From assembly GCF_043195125.1 (NCBI RefSeq), contig NZ_JBAFWR010000008.1: 64,000 bases of DNA; one strand, given 5' to 3'. The stretch is from NCEH01 sp043195125 (GTDB lineage: Bacteria > Pseudomonadota > Alphaproteobacteria > Rhizobiales > Xanthobacteraceae). The position numbers were made by a program, and so were the translations under genes. Shown here piece by piece: positions 53,626 through 63,762 of this stretch (positions are counted from its first letter, which is position 1; each line of letters begins with the position of its first letter). Below the pieces are notes generated by a model. The model did no database searches. It was not told where the DNA came from and worked only from the letters and a program-made list of their open reading frames with translations.

Positions 53626-54675
53626 ATGGACGATACGGAAACGGCCAGCCTGGGCAGGGTCACGCTGCAACGCCTGGCTTCGGAACTGGGACTGTCCACG
53701 GCCACGATCTCGCTCGCGCTGCGCGACAGCCCGGTGGTGGCGCAGGCCACCCGCCAGCGGGTCCAGGAGATGGCGCGCGAGCGCGGCTATGTGGCCAATC
53801 GCGGCGCCGCCTCCCTGCGCACCGCCCGCACCAATATCATCGGTGTCGGCCTGCACGATATCGTCAATCCTTCCTTCACCGAGCTGCTCGCGGCGCTTGA
53901 AGATGCGCTGAGCGGCGCCGGCAAGACCATTCTGCTGGGCGTGAGCCAGGAAGACGTGGTGCGCCAGGCCCGCACCCTCGGCACGCTCGCCGAATACCGG
54001 CCGGACGCCTTCATCATCTCCCCCGCCGTGGACAGCACCGTCGCCGACCTGCGGGCGCTGGCCATCAGCGGCATCGCCGTGGTGCAGGTGACGCGCGAGG
54101 TGGAGGGATCGGGCTTCGATTTCGCCGGCTCCGACGATCAGGTCGGTGTCAGCCTGGGCGTCGCCCATCTGGTGGCGCTCGGCCACCGCCGCATCGGCAT
54201 GATCGGCGGCCTGCAGGGAACCTCCACCGGGCGCAAGCGGCTCGCCGGCTACAAGGCCGGGCTCGCGCAGGCGGGGCTGCCGTTCGAGCCGGAGCTGCAT
54301 GTGCCCGGCCCCGGGCTGCGCGAATATGGCCGCGAGGGCGTCGCGCGCCTGCTGGCGCTGGAACATCCACCGACCGCCGCGGTTTGCTTCAACGATCTGT
54401 GCGCCTTCGGGGCGGTCATGGGCGTGCAGGCGGCGGGGCTGGAGGTGGGCGCGGATTTCTCCATCGTCGGCTATGACGACATCGGCGAAGCGGCGCTCTG
54501 GCACCCGGCACTGACCACCGTCTACACCCGCATTCCCGAATATGGCCGGGCCGCCGCCGGCCTCGCGCTGTCGCGCATCGCCGCCCCCACCCGCCCGGTA
54601 GAGCGCGTGGTGCTGGAGCCGAAGCTGGTGGTGCGCGCCTCCGCCGGTCCCCCGCCGGCCCGTCCCGCACGCTGA
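53626..54675 (+). CDS. LacI-family transcriptional regulator
   Basis: The 349-residue regulator has the LacI headpiece (VTLQRLASELGLSTATISLAL, then QATRQRVQEMARERGYVANR) and a periplasmic-binding-protein-like sensor (NIIGVGLHDIVNPSF, GLQGTSTGRKRLAGYKAGL, FSIVGYDDIGEAALWHPALT). It is divergent from the dehydrogenase gene, which it probably represses. The effector is unknown, and its stop codon is 1 nt from the methyltransferase start. Confidence 0.9.
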   Translation: MDDTETASLGRVTLQRLASELGLSTATISLALRDSPVVAQATRQRVQEMARERGYVANRGAASLRTARTNIIGVGLHDIVNPSFTELLAALEDALSGAGKTILLGVSQEDVVRQARTLGTLAEYRPDAFIISPAVDSTVADLRALAISGIAVVQVTREVEGSGFDFAGSDDQVGVSLGVAHLVALGHRRIGMIGGLQGTSTGRKRLAGYKAGLAQAGLPFEPELHVPGPGLREYGREGVARLLALEHPPTAAVCFNDLCAFGAVMGVQAAGLEVGADFSIVGYDDIGEAALWHPALTTVYTRIPEYGRAAAGLALSRIAAPTRPVERVVLEPKLVVRASAGPPPARPAR

Positions 54676-54676
54676 G

Positions 54677-55489
<813 letters not shown>

Positions 55490-55554
55490 GCGCGCCACGC
55501 GCCGATGCGCGCCCGGCCCTGCTTGGCACACATGGACGTTGTGTTGCGTCGCAA

Positions 55555-55582
55555 TTGCACACTGGCGGCGGCGACCTATACT
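55555..55582 (+). promoter_or_regulatory. Putative sigma-70 promoter of mnmA
   Basis: TTGCAC and TATACT are separated by 16 bp, with the -10 box about 60 bp before the mnmA ATG, in the 155-bp gap after the RNA methyltransferase gene. Confidence 0.5.
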
Positions 55583-55644
55583 AAAGGGGCGTGGTCGCGC
55601 AGGGTCCGGCCATGCGCCAGTCCTTCTGCCGGTGACACCGCCCC

Positions 55645-56835
55645 ATGAATTTGCCCCCTAGCCTCCTCGACCACATCGGCGATATCGGCGCGGACCCCGC
55701 CTCCACGCGCGTGGTGGTGGCCATGTCCGGCGGCGTCGATTCCTCCGTGGTGGCGGGGCTGCTGGCGCACGCCGGCTATGACGTGGTGGGCGTGACGCTG
55801 CAATTGTACGACCAGGGCGCCGCCGCCCTGCGCAAGGGCGCCTGCTGCGCCGGGCAGGACATTTACGACGCCCGCACCGTGGCGGAAAAGCTCGGCATTC
55901 CCCATTACGTGCTCGATTATGAAAGCCGCTTCCGCGAGGAAGTGATCGAGCGCTTTGCCGACAGCTATGCCTCCGGCGTCACCCCCATTCCGTGCGTGGA
56001 CTGCAACCGCACGGTCAAGTTCCGCGACTTGCTGGCCACCGCCGAGGATCTCGGCGCCAGCGTGCTCGCCACCGGCCATTACGTCTCCAGCCGCGCCTTG
56101 GCGGACGGCCGCCGCGCGCTCTTTCGCGCCGCCGAGGACAATCGCGACCAGAGCTATTTCCTCTATGCGACCACCCAGGCGCAGTTGGCGCGGCTGCGCT
56201 TTCCGCTCGGCCACCTGAAGAAGAGCGAAGTGCGCGCGCTCGCCGCCGAGCTGGGGCTGGTGGTGGCGGACAAGCCGGACAGCCAGGACATCTGCTTCGT
56301 GCCCGGCGGCGATTATGCCGAAGTGGTGCAGCGCCTGCGGCCCGAAGCGGGCGATCCCGGCGACATCGTGCATCTGGACGGGCGCCTGCTCGGCCGCCAT
56401 CGCGGCGTGATGCATTACACCATCGGCCAGCGCAAGGGCCTCGGCATCTCCACGCCCGAACCGCTGTACGTGATCGGCATCGACGCCGCGCGGCGCGAGG
56501 TCAAGGTCGGCCCGCGCGAGGCGCTCGCGGTGCACGCCATCCGCATCGCCGACGTGAACTGGCTGGGCGACGAGCCGTTCGCGGAGGCCTGCGCGGCCGG
56601 CCGCGAGGTGTTCGTGAAGGTGCGCTCCACCCGCGCCCCCGCACCGGGCCGGCTGGGGCTCGACGCGCAGGGGCACCCGCTGGTGCAATTGCATCTCGGC
56701 GAAGAAGGCGTTGCACCGGGGCAGGCTTGCGTGCTCTACGATGCACCCGACGGCGGTGCCCGCCTTCTGGGCGGCGGCACCATTCTGCGCACCCGCTCGG
56801 CGGTGCGCGACGCGATGCAGGCGCAGGTGGCCTGA
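55645..56835 (+). CDS. mnmA: tRNA-specific 2-thiouridylase MnmA
   Basis: This 396-residue enzyme adds sulfur to U34 of Glu, Gln and Lys tRNAs. The PP-loop S28-GGVDSS binds ATP, and the catalytic cysteines are C117 or C120 (PIPCVDCNRT) and C217 (SQDICFVPGG). The C-terminal beta-barrel (GRHRGVMHYTIGQRKGLGI, VKVRSTRAPAPG, LYDAPDGGARLLGGG) is complete. A hairpin lies between it and the next gene. Confidence 0.95.
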   Translation: MNLPPSLLDHIGDIGADPASTRVVVAMSGGVDSSVVAGLLAHAGYDVVGVTLQLYDQGAAALRKGACCAGQDIYDARTVAEKLGIPHYVLDYESRFREEVIERFADSYASGVTPIPCVDCNRTVKFRDLLATAEDLGASVLATGHYVSSRALADGRRALFRAAEDNRDQSYFLYATTQAQLARLRFPLGHLKKSEVRALAAELGLVVADKPDSQDICFVPGGDYAEVVQRLRPEAGDPGDIVHLDGRLLGRHRGVMHYTIGQRKGLGISTPEPLYVIGIDAARREVKVGPREALAVHAIRIADVNWLGDEPFAEACAAGREVFVKVRSTRAPAPGRLGLDAQGHPLVQLHLGEEGVAPGQACVLYDAPDGGARLLGGGTILRTRSAVRDAMQAQVA

Positions 56836-56877
56836 GGGAACGAAACTTTCGCGGCGCACGTGCCGCATGACAAGACG

Positions 56878-56900
56878 TCCCGGCGGGGCGACCGCCGGGA
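56878..56900 (+). terminator. Hairpin downstream of mnmA
   Basis: A perfect 9-bp stem TCCCGGCGG / CCGCCGGGA with a 5-nt loop lies 43 bp after the mnmA stop and 26 bp before the methyltransferase ATG. There is no T-run. Confidence 0.45.
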
Positions 56901-56925
56901 TGCACAGGCTGGGGCAGAGGCAGAC

Positions 56926-57570
56926 ATGGCGGTCCAGTACGATCTCGAAGGCCAGAAGCGCGCGTATGCGAAATGGGCGCCCATCTACGACACCGTCTAT
57001 GAGAAGCTGCTGGCGGACGCGCAGCGCAAGGCCGCCAATGCCGCCGCGAGCTGCGGCCCGGACATTCTGGAGGTCGGCGTCGGCACCGGGCTGACCCTGC
57101 CCTATTATCCCCGCACCTGCCGCGTCACCGGCATCGATCTGTCCTCGGACATGCTGCGCAAGGCGGTGCAGAAGACCACGGCGCGCGGCCTGAAGCAGGT
57201 TTCGCTGCTGGCCGCCATGGATGCCTGCGCGCTCGGCTTCCCCGACGCCCGCTTCGACGCCGTCACCGTGCCCTTCGTCATCACCCTGGTGCCGGACCCG
57301 GAAGGCGCGCTCGACGAGATGCGCCGCGTGCTGAAGCCGGGCGGGGAAATCATCATCGCCTCCAAGCTCGGCGCCGATGCCGGCCCGGCCATGCATGTGG
57401 AATCCGCGCTCGCCCCGCTGGTGAAGAAGGTGGGCTGGAGCATCGCCTTCAAGGCCAGCCGCCTCGGCGCCTGGGCCGCCCGGCAGGGCGACATGGAAGT
57501 GGTGGAAATCTCGCCGGTTTTCCCGGTCGGCTTCTTCAAGCTGGTGCGCATCAAGAAATCGCGCGCCTGA
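56926..57570 (+). CDS. Class I SAM methyltransferase, PmtA-like
   Basis: The 214-residue UbiE-like methyltransferase shows SAM motif I ILEVGVGTGLTLPYYP, motif II GIDLSSDMLRKA, and LKPGGEIIIASKL. The pattern with AYAKWAPIYDTVYEKL at the N-terminus fits the Rhodobacter-type phosphatidylethanolamine N-methyltransferases that make phosphatidylcholine, but other small-molecule methyltransferases share it. ATG 56926 is preferred to the upstream ATG 56860 because conserved sequence starts at MAVQYDLEGQKRAYAKWAP. Confidence 0.75.
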   Translation: MAVQYDLEGQKRAYAKWAPIYDTVYEKLLADAQRKAANAAASCGPDILEVGVGTGLTLPYYPRTCRVTGIDLSSDMLRKAVQKTTARGLKQVSLLAAMDACALGFPDARFDAVTVPFVITLVPDPEGALDEMRRVLKPGGEIIIASKLGADAGPAMHVESALAPLVKKVGWSIAFKASRLGAWAARQGDMEVVEISPVFPVGFFKLVRIKKSRA

Positions 57571-57607
57571 GGGGGCGGCAGAGCGGTTGAAGAACGCACG
57601 CGCTTTC

Positions 57608-57637
57608 TTGACACCGCAGCGCCCGCTCCCCTATATC
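57608..57637 (+). promoter_or_regulatory. Sigma-70 promoter of the tRNA-Met gene
   Basis: A consensus TTGACA is followed after 18 bp by TATATC. The -10 box ends 47 bp before the tRNA 5' end. Confidence 0.6.
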
Positions 57638-57684
57638 CCGTCCTCCGCAAGCTCGCGTGCCCGGCACCGAGCGGCGTGCGATGT

Positions 57685-57761
57685 GGCAGTGTAGCTCAGT
57701 TGGTGAGAGCGCCGGATTCATAACCCGGAGGTCGGCGGTTCAAATCCGCCCGCTGCTACCA
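57685..57761 (+). tRNA. tRNA-Met (CAT), elongator type
   Basis: A complete 77-nt cloverleaf with encoded CCA has acceptor stem GGCAGTG/CGCTGCT with a G1-U72 wobble pair, D arm GCTC...GAGC, anticodon arm CCGGA-TTCATAA-CCCGG with anticodon CAT at 57719-57721, and T arm GGCGG-TTCAAAT-CCGCC. A C-A mismatch at position 1-72, expected in initiator tRNA, is absent, so elongator Met is favoured; the CAT-decoding tRNA-Ile (lysidine) is the alternative. Confidence 0.92.
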
Positions 57762-57871
57762 TTCGCCCCCGGCCGAAAACGCCCCGATCACTGGTCCTGA
57801 ACAGATACCGCGCCGGCCACGCCGCGCGCGTGCCTTCCCTTTGCCCGCGCGTCCAGCGCGCCGACAAAAAA

Positions 57872-57894
57872 ATGCCCCGGACCAGCCGGGGCAT
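57872..57894 (-). terminator. mmsB terminator
   Basis: A perfect 9-bp stem ATGCCCCGG / CCGGGGCAT with loop ACCAG has a run of seven A on its left side, a U-run on the minus strand. It lies 29 bp after the mmsB stop and ends the valine operon. Confidence 0.85.
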
Positions 57895-57922
57895 CGCGCG
57901 TCGTTCGGATCATCCGGGCGCG

Positions 57923-58816
57923 TCACCCCTCGCGGGTGCGCACCCATTCGATGATGCCGGAGAAGTCCTTGCCGGCATTCCCCTCTTCCTCGAAGGCGGT
58001 GTAGAGCGCGGTCGCAGCCGCGCCGAGGGCGGTCGCAGCCCCGGCCTGGCCGGCAGCTTCCTGGGAGAGGCGCAGATCCTTCAGCATCAGCGCGGCCGCA
58101 AAGCCCGGCTGGTAGCCGCGATTGGCCGGGCTGGTGGGCACCGGCCCCGGCACGGGGCAATAGGTGGTGAGCGACCAGCATTGCCCCGAGGAGGTCGAGG
58201 CCACATCGTAGAGCGCCTGATGGGAGAGGCCGAGCTTCTCGCCCAGCACGAAGGCTTCGCTCACCGCGATCATGGAAATGCCGAGGATCATGTTGTTGCA
58301 GATCTTCGCCGCTTGCCCCGCGCCCGCATCGCCGCAATGGACGATCTTCTTGCCCATGAGCACGAGGATGGGCTCCGCTTTCGCGAACGCCTCCGCCGTG
58401 CCGCCGGCCATGAAGGTGAGCGTGCCGGCTTCCGCCCCGCCCACGCCGCCGGAGACCGGCGCATCGAGCGGCTCATGCCCGGCGGCCAGGGCCGCGTCAT
58501 GGAAGGCGCGCGCCGAGGCGACGTCGATGGTGGAGCTGTCGATGAACAGCGTGCCGGGCTTCGCCGCCGCGAACAGGCCGTTTTCGCCCGTGGTGGCACC
58601 CACCACGTGCTTGCCGCTGGGCAGCATGGTGACGACGATGTCGGCGTCCGCCACCGCTTCGGCGGCAGTCGCGGCGATGACGACGCCCTTCGCCTTCGCT
58701 GCCTCCAGCGCGGCGGGGGCAAGGTCAAACCCGCGCACGCCATGCCCCGCCTTGACCAGATTGGCCGCCATGGGCCCGCCCATGTTGCCGAGCCCGATGA
58801 AACCGATGCTACTCAT
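57923..58816 (-). CDS. mmsB: 3-hydroxyisobutyrate dehydrogenase
   Basis: This 297-residue NAD-dependent enzyme of valine degradation oxidises 3-hydroxyisobutyrate to methylmalonate semialdehyde. It has Rossmann loop IGFIGLGNMGGPMAANLV, substrate loop LDAPVSGGVGGAEAGTL and the catalytic lysine in QAAKICNNMILG. It lies downstream of mmsA and an acyl-CoA dehydrogenase gene but is separated from them by an AT-rich gene whose stop codon overlaps its ATG by 4 bp. Confidence 0.92.
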   Translation of the reverse strand: MSSIGFIGLGNMGGPMAANLVKAGHGVRGFDLAPAALEAAKAKGVVIAATAAEAVADADIVVTMLPSGKHVVGATTGENGLFAAAKPGTLFIDSSTIDVASARAFHDAALAAGHEPLDAPVSGGVGGAEAGTLTFMAGGTAEAFAKAEPILVLMGKKIVHCGDAGAGQAAKICNNMILGISMIAVSEAFVLGEKLGLSHQALYDVASTSSGQCWSLTTYCPVPGPVPTSPANRGYQPGFAAALMLKDLRLSQEAAGQAGAATALGAAATALYTAFEEEGNAGKDFSGIIEWVRTREG

Positions 58817-59559
58817 AGGGTTTCCTCAAATATTTTAGAAATTTTTGCCCCAACTTCCGTTGCCGCTTCATTGCAGCTTTCAAACATCACCAAAGCAGCA
58901 CTTGAATCAAGAATTCGTTCAGATTCTTCGATAAGGCTTCCTCCCCCTAGATAAAGAAGCTTATCCACGATGCGACCCGCGGTCATACCGGGAATCAAAC
59001 CATAATCATCCAGAATGCCCTGCATTAAATCTCGAACTGGGAAAAATTGTTTCGCATATTCTTCGTAGAAGACATCAAAATCAAATCCGACACTTATTTT
59101 TGAGATCGGAATATTTTTACGTATTGATTTAAGAGATTTGCTCGCTCTAGAATCGAATATAAATCCAAAATAAGGATTTTTATTAAATAAAACCTTTGAG
59201 GCGGCGGATTTTGGCCCGCCGATCTTTTCATGCGGGCGCACGATTTGATCATCCAGCGACAAAACCCTTTCGCAGATGAGCCTAACACCTCTGAAAAAAT
59301 CTGAATCACTTTGTGGAATTTTAGCCGTTTCAAATATCTCAAATACTTTCTTGATATTTTCGTCGTTTTCACCTCTCTTGAAATTTCTACTTAAATTATA
59401 ATAATATAAAAACACTTGCCAAAAATATTTAGTTTCGTGAATTTTATTTATATTACCTTCAATATAATTTTCGCGATGAACCCAACACACGAGATGCTCA
59501 AGAACAGCATACCTCCAGGCGCTGGGGGATTTGAGGATTGAGTTATGCGGACCGGTCAT
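58813..59559 (-). CDS. AT-rich orphan gene inserted in the valine operon, unknown
   Basis: The 248-residue protein is unrecognised. It is rich in Lys, Ile, Phe, Asn and Tyr (WQVFLYYYNLSRNFKRGEND, IRKNIPISKISVGFDFDVF), no signal or membrane helix is evident, and it looks like a soluble helical protein. A stretch SKVLFNKNPYFGFIFDSRASKSL faintly recalls nuclease or glycosylase-like hypothetical proteins with an N-P-x(n)-I-x-D-S core; that is only a hint. Base composition differs sharply from its neighbours: 59401-59460 holds only 12 G+C of 60. It starts 2 nt after the acyl-CoA dehydrogenase stop and overlaps the mmsB start by 4 bp, so it is probably translated within the operon. It looks horizontally acquired. 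Confidence 0.75.
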   Translation of the reverse strand: MTGPHNSILKSPSAWRYAVLEHLVCWVHRENYIEGNINKIHETKYFWQVFLYYYNLSRNFKRGENDENIKKVFEIFETAKIPQSDSDFFRGVRLICERVLSLDDQIVRPHEKIGGPKSAASKVLFNKNPYFGFIFDSRASKSLKSIRKNIPISKISVGFDFDVFYEEYAKQFFPVRDLMQGILDDYGLIPGMTAGRIVDKLLYLGGGSLIEESERILDSSAALVMFESCNEAATEVGAKISKIFEETL

Positions 59560-59561
59560 GA

Positions 59562-60704
59562 TCAGTTCGCCCGCGCCACCAGAGCGCGGGAAATGATGAC
59601 CCGCATGATTTCGTTCGTGCCTTCCAGGATCTGGTGCACCCGCAGGTCGCGCACGATCTTCTCGATCCCGTAGTCGGCGAGATAGCCGTAGCCGCCGTGC
59701 AATTGCAGCGCCTGGTTGGCGACCTCGAAGCCGGTGTCGGTCACCACGCGCTTCGCCATGGCGCACAGGCGCGTCGCCTGCGGGTCCGCCCGGTCGTAGG
59801 CGGCGGCGGCGCGCCACAGGAAGGTGCGCGCGACCTCAAGGTCCGTCTCCATGTCGGCGAGGCGGAATTGCAGCGCCTGGAATTCGTTGAGCGCCTTGCC
59901 GAAGGCGGTGCGCTCGCGCATGTAGCCGAGGGCCTTGTCGAAGGCGCTCTGCGCCCCGCCGAGCGAGCAGGCCGCGATGTTCAGCCGGCCGCCATCGAGC
60001 CCGGCCATGGCGAATTTGAAGCCCTCGCCTTCCTTGCCCAGAAGGTTCTTCGCCGGCACACGCAGGCCTTCCATGATGACGGCGCGCGTGGGCTGGATCT
60101 TCCAGCCCATCTTCTTTTCATTGGCGCCGAACGAGAGGCCGGGCGTGCCCGCCTCCACCAGGAAGGCGGAGATGCCGGAGGGGCCGGGCCCCCCGGTGCG
60201 GGCCATCACCACATAAAGGTCGGAAGCGCCGGCGCCGGAGATGAACTGCTTCACCCCGTCGAGCACGTAATGGTCGCCGTCCTTCACCGCGCGGGTCTTC
60301 AGCGCCGCCGCGTCCGAGCCGCTGCCGGGCTCGGTGAGGCAATAGCTCGCCACCCGCTCCATGCTGCACAGGCCCGGCAGCCAGGCGAGGCGCTGGGCAT
60401 CGTCGCCGAAGCGGTCGATCATGGCGGCGACCATGTTGTGGATCGACAGGAAGGCGGAGGTGGCCGGGCAGCCGGTGGCCAAAGCCTCGAAGATCAAGGT
60501 GCCGTCGAGCCGCGAGAGGCCGGAGCCGCCGCTCTCCTCGCGCACATAGATGCCGCCCATGCCGAGGGCGGCGGCGGCGCGCAGCGTCTCCAGGGGGAAA
60601 TGCTCGGCCTCGTCCCATTTCTGGGCGTGGGGGGCGATTTCCTCGCGCGCGAAATCCTGCGCCATGGCGCGGATGGCCTGCTGGTCTTCCGTCAATTCGA
60701 ACAT
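59562..60704 (-). CDS. Acyl-CoA dehydrogenase, probably isobutyryl-CoA specific
   Basis: This 380-residue flavoprotein is a typical acyl-CoA dehydrogenase: YCLTEPGSGSDAAALKT, KQFISGAGASDLYVVMART, the helical RTAFGKALNEFQALQFRLADM and the C-terminal QILEGTNEIMRVIISRAL. Placed between mmsA and mmsB, it most likely oxidises isobutyryl-CoA to methacrylyl-CoA in valine degradation, passing electrons to ETF. The next gene downstream is the AT-rich orphan. Confidence 0.9.
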   Translation of the reverse strand: MFELTEDQQAIRAMAQDFAREEIAPHAQKWDEAEHFPLETLRAAAALGMGGIYVREESGGSGLSRLDGTLIFEALATGCPATSAFLSIHNMVAAMIDRFGDDAQRLAWLPGLCSMERVASYCLTEPGSGSDAAALKTRAVKDGDHYVLDGVKQFISGAGASDLYVVMARTGGPGPSGISAFLVEAGTPGLSFGANEKKMGWKIQPTRAVIMEGLRVPAKNLLGKEGEGFKFAMAGLDGGRLNIAACSLGGAQSAFDKALGYMRERTAFGKALNEFQALQFRLADMETDLEVARTFLWRAAAAYDRADPQATRLCAMAKRVVTDTGFEVANQALQLHGGYGYLADYGIEKIVRDLRVHQILEGTNEIMRVIISRALVARAN

Positions 60705-60805
60705 GGCACCCTCCCGATCATGTGTCTGGCCGCCGGTTGGCCCGGCGTGCCGAAGGAAGGCGCATGGCGCTGGAACCGTCGCGTCATGCGCCTGAGGCGT
60801 GCGCG

Positions 60806-60834
60806 CGGCCAGGTCCCGCGAAGGGACCCGGCCG
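60806..60834 (-). terminator. Hairpin between mmsA and the acyl-CoA dehydrogenase gene
   Basis: CGGCC-A-GGTCCC-GCGAA-GGGACC-C-GGCCG forms a 6-bp plus 5-bp stem with one internal mismatch, just after the mmsA stop. It lacks a T-run and may lower rather than stop transcription. Confidence 0.5.
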
Positions 60835-60840
60835 TTCGGC

Positions 60841-62337
<1,497 letters not shown>

Positions 62338-62412
62338 GATGCGCCTCCCTGCTTTAAAGCGTTTCCCAGATTTTGGCGTCGCTTGTTGGCCGGCACAATG
62401 GCCTATCATTTT

Positions 62413-62449
62413 TTGCACATCCAGCGCTATTGTTGCACGGTCACTGTGC
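62413..62449. promoter_or_regulatory. Repeat cluster in the mmsA/LysR divergent promoter
   Basis: TTGCAC occurs at 62413-62418 and again at 62433-62438, spaced exactly 20 bp apart (two helical turns). An inverted GTGC follows at 62446-62449, so GCAC-N7-GTGC forms a small dyad. This is a likely binding site for the adjacent LysR protein. Confidence 0.5.
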
Positions 62450-62459
62450 GGATTTTCAC

Positions 62460-63383
62460 ATGCCATCGGCCTTGTTCGACTGGGCGGACCTGCGCCATTT
62501 CCTGGCCATCGCCCGCACCGGAAAGCTCACCACGGCGGCGCGGCTGCTGGGTGTGGAGCATTCCACCGTCAGCCGCCGGCTGACCTCGCTGGAGCGCAGC
62601 CTCGGCGCGAAGCTGTTCGACCGCCAGCCCGCCGGCTACGTGCTCACCAGCGCCGGCGAACGGCTGATGACCACCGCCGAGGCCATGGAGACCCTCGCCG
62701 CAGGGGCGCAGCAGGACATCGGCGGGGCGGATCTCGGCGTCTCCGGCGCGGTGCGGATCGGCGCGCCGGACGGGTTCGGAACCTTCTTCCTCGCGCCGCG
62801 CATCGGCGCGCTGGCGGCGCTCCATCCCGCCCTCGACATCCAATTGCTCGCCATGCCGCGCGTGTTCAGCCTGTCGAAGCGCGAGGCGGACATCGCCATT
62901 TCCATCAGTCGGCCCAAGGAAGGGCGCCTGCACGCGAGGAAGCTCACGGACTATCGCCTCGGCCTCTATGCCGCGCGCGATTACCTCGCCCGCCACGGCC
63001 CCATCGAGAGCCGGGCGGCGCTGCTGCGCCATCCCTTCATCAGCTATATCGACGACCTTATCTACACGCCCGAGCTGGACTATGTGCCGCTGGTCTCGCG
63101 CGACCTGCGGCCGCGCCTGAAAAGCTCGAACCTCGTGGCGCAGTTCATGGCGACGCGCGGCGGGGCGGGGGTGTGCGTGCTGCCCAATTTCATGGGCGAT
63201 ACCGACGACGCGCTGGTGTCCATTCTCCCGCAGGAAGTCTCCCTCACCCGCAGCTTCTGGCTGCTGACCCATGCCGACATGCGCGATCTCGCCCGCGTGA
63301 AAGTCGCCTCCGACTTCATCGCCAAGGCGGCGCGGGAGGCGCAGGCGCTGTTTCTGCCGGCCGGAGCGCAGACAAACGCTTAG
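62460..63383 (+). CDS. LysR-family regulator of the valine operon
   Basis: The 307-residue protein has the LysR helix-turn-helix (residues 8-68: LRHFLAIARTGKLTTAARLL, EHSTVSRRLTSLERSLG) and a periplasmic-binding-like effector domain. It is divergent from mmsA, with 122 bp between start codons, and is the likely regulator of valine degradation, although the Bkd/Mms operons of pseudomonads use other regulator types. ATG 62460 follows TTTTCAC with no strong ribosome binding site. Confidence 0.88.
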   Translation: MPSALFDWADLRHFLAIARTGKLTTAARLLGVEHSTVSRRLTSLERSLGAKLFDRQPAGYVLTSAGERLMTTAEAMETLAAGAQQDIGGADLGVSGAVRIGAPDGFGTFFLAPRIGALAALHPALDIQLLAMPRVFSLSKREADIAISISRPKEGRLHARKLTDYRLGLYAARDYLARHGPIESRAALLRHPFISYIDDLIYTPELDYVPLVSRDLRPRLKSSNLVAQFMATRGGAGVCVLPNFMGDTDDALVSILPQEVSLTRSFWLLTHADMRDLARVKVASDFIAKAAREAQALFLPAGAQTNA

Positions 63384-63390
63384 CCGTTGC

Positions 63391-63417
63391 GCTAAGTATC
63401 GCCTCATGATACTTAGC
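63391..63417. promoter_or_regulatory. Perfect palindrome at the ArsR gene start
   Basis: GCTAAGTATC-gcctcat-GATACTTAGC is a perfect 10-bp inverted repeat immediately before, and partly within, the beginning of the ArsR gene. It spans the in-frame ATG at 63406 and ends 3 bp before ATG 63421. It is a good candidate for an ArsR-family autoregulatory operator. Confidence 0.75.
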
Positions 63418-63420
63418 CGC

Positions 63421-63762
63421 ATGGATCAGTATTCCGATCGCCTGGACGGCATTTTTCAGGCTCTCGCCGACCCCACGCGCCGCGCCGTGTTGGATCGGCT
63501 CGGCCAAGGGCCGGCGAGCATCAGCGAATTGGCGGCGCCGTTCGCCATGGCCCTGCCCTCGTTCATGAAGCACATCCATTTCCTGGAGGGCCAGGGCCTG
63601 ATCCGCACGCACAAGGCCGGGCGGGTGCGCACCTGCGCCATCGAGGGCCAATCCATTGCGCTCGCCGAATCCTGGCTGCGCGGCCAGCGCGCGCTCTGGG
63701 AGGGCCGTGCCGACCGGCTGGAACGCTTCGTCACCACCGCCAACCGGGAAACACCAGAATGA
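63421..63762 (+). CDS. ArsR-family regulator
   Basis: The 113-residue winged-helix protein (FQALADPTRRAVLDRLGQGP, SISELAAPFAMALPSFMKHI, LEGQGLIRTHKAGRVRTCAI) belongs to the metal-independent ArsR/SdpR group that pairs with SRPBCC-domain proteins. No metal-binding cysteine pair is present. ATG 63421 is preferred because the upstream ATG 63406 lies inside the palindrome. It overlaps the next gene by 4 bp. Confidence 0.88.
   Translation: MDQYSDRLDGIFQALADPTRRAVLDRLGQGPASISELAAPFAMALPSFMKHIHFLEGQGLIRTHKAGRVRTCAIEGQSIALAESWLRGQRALWEGRADRLERFVTTANRETPE

Noticed and set aside
55576..57396. 606-codon open frame opposite mnmA and the methyltransferase gene
   Set aside because: It is antisense to two recognisable genes, with biased composition and no motifs.
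57685..57761. Initiator tRNA-Met or lysidine-type tRNA-Ile
   Set aside because: The 1-72 pair is G-U rather than a C-A mismatch, and the overall sequence pattern fits elongator Met; tRNA-Ile (CAT) remains a minor alternative.
58813..59559. Insertion sequence or phage remnant
   Set aside because: No terminal inverted repeats, target duplication, transposase or integrase motifs were found at the edges; only a single gene is present.
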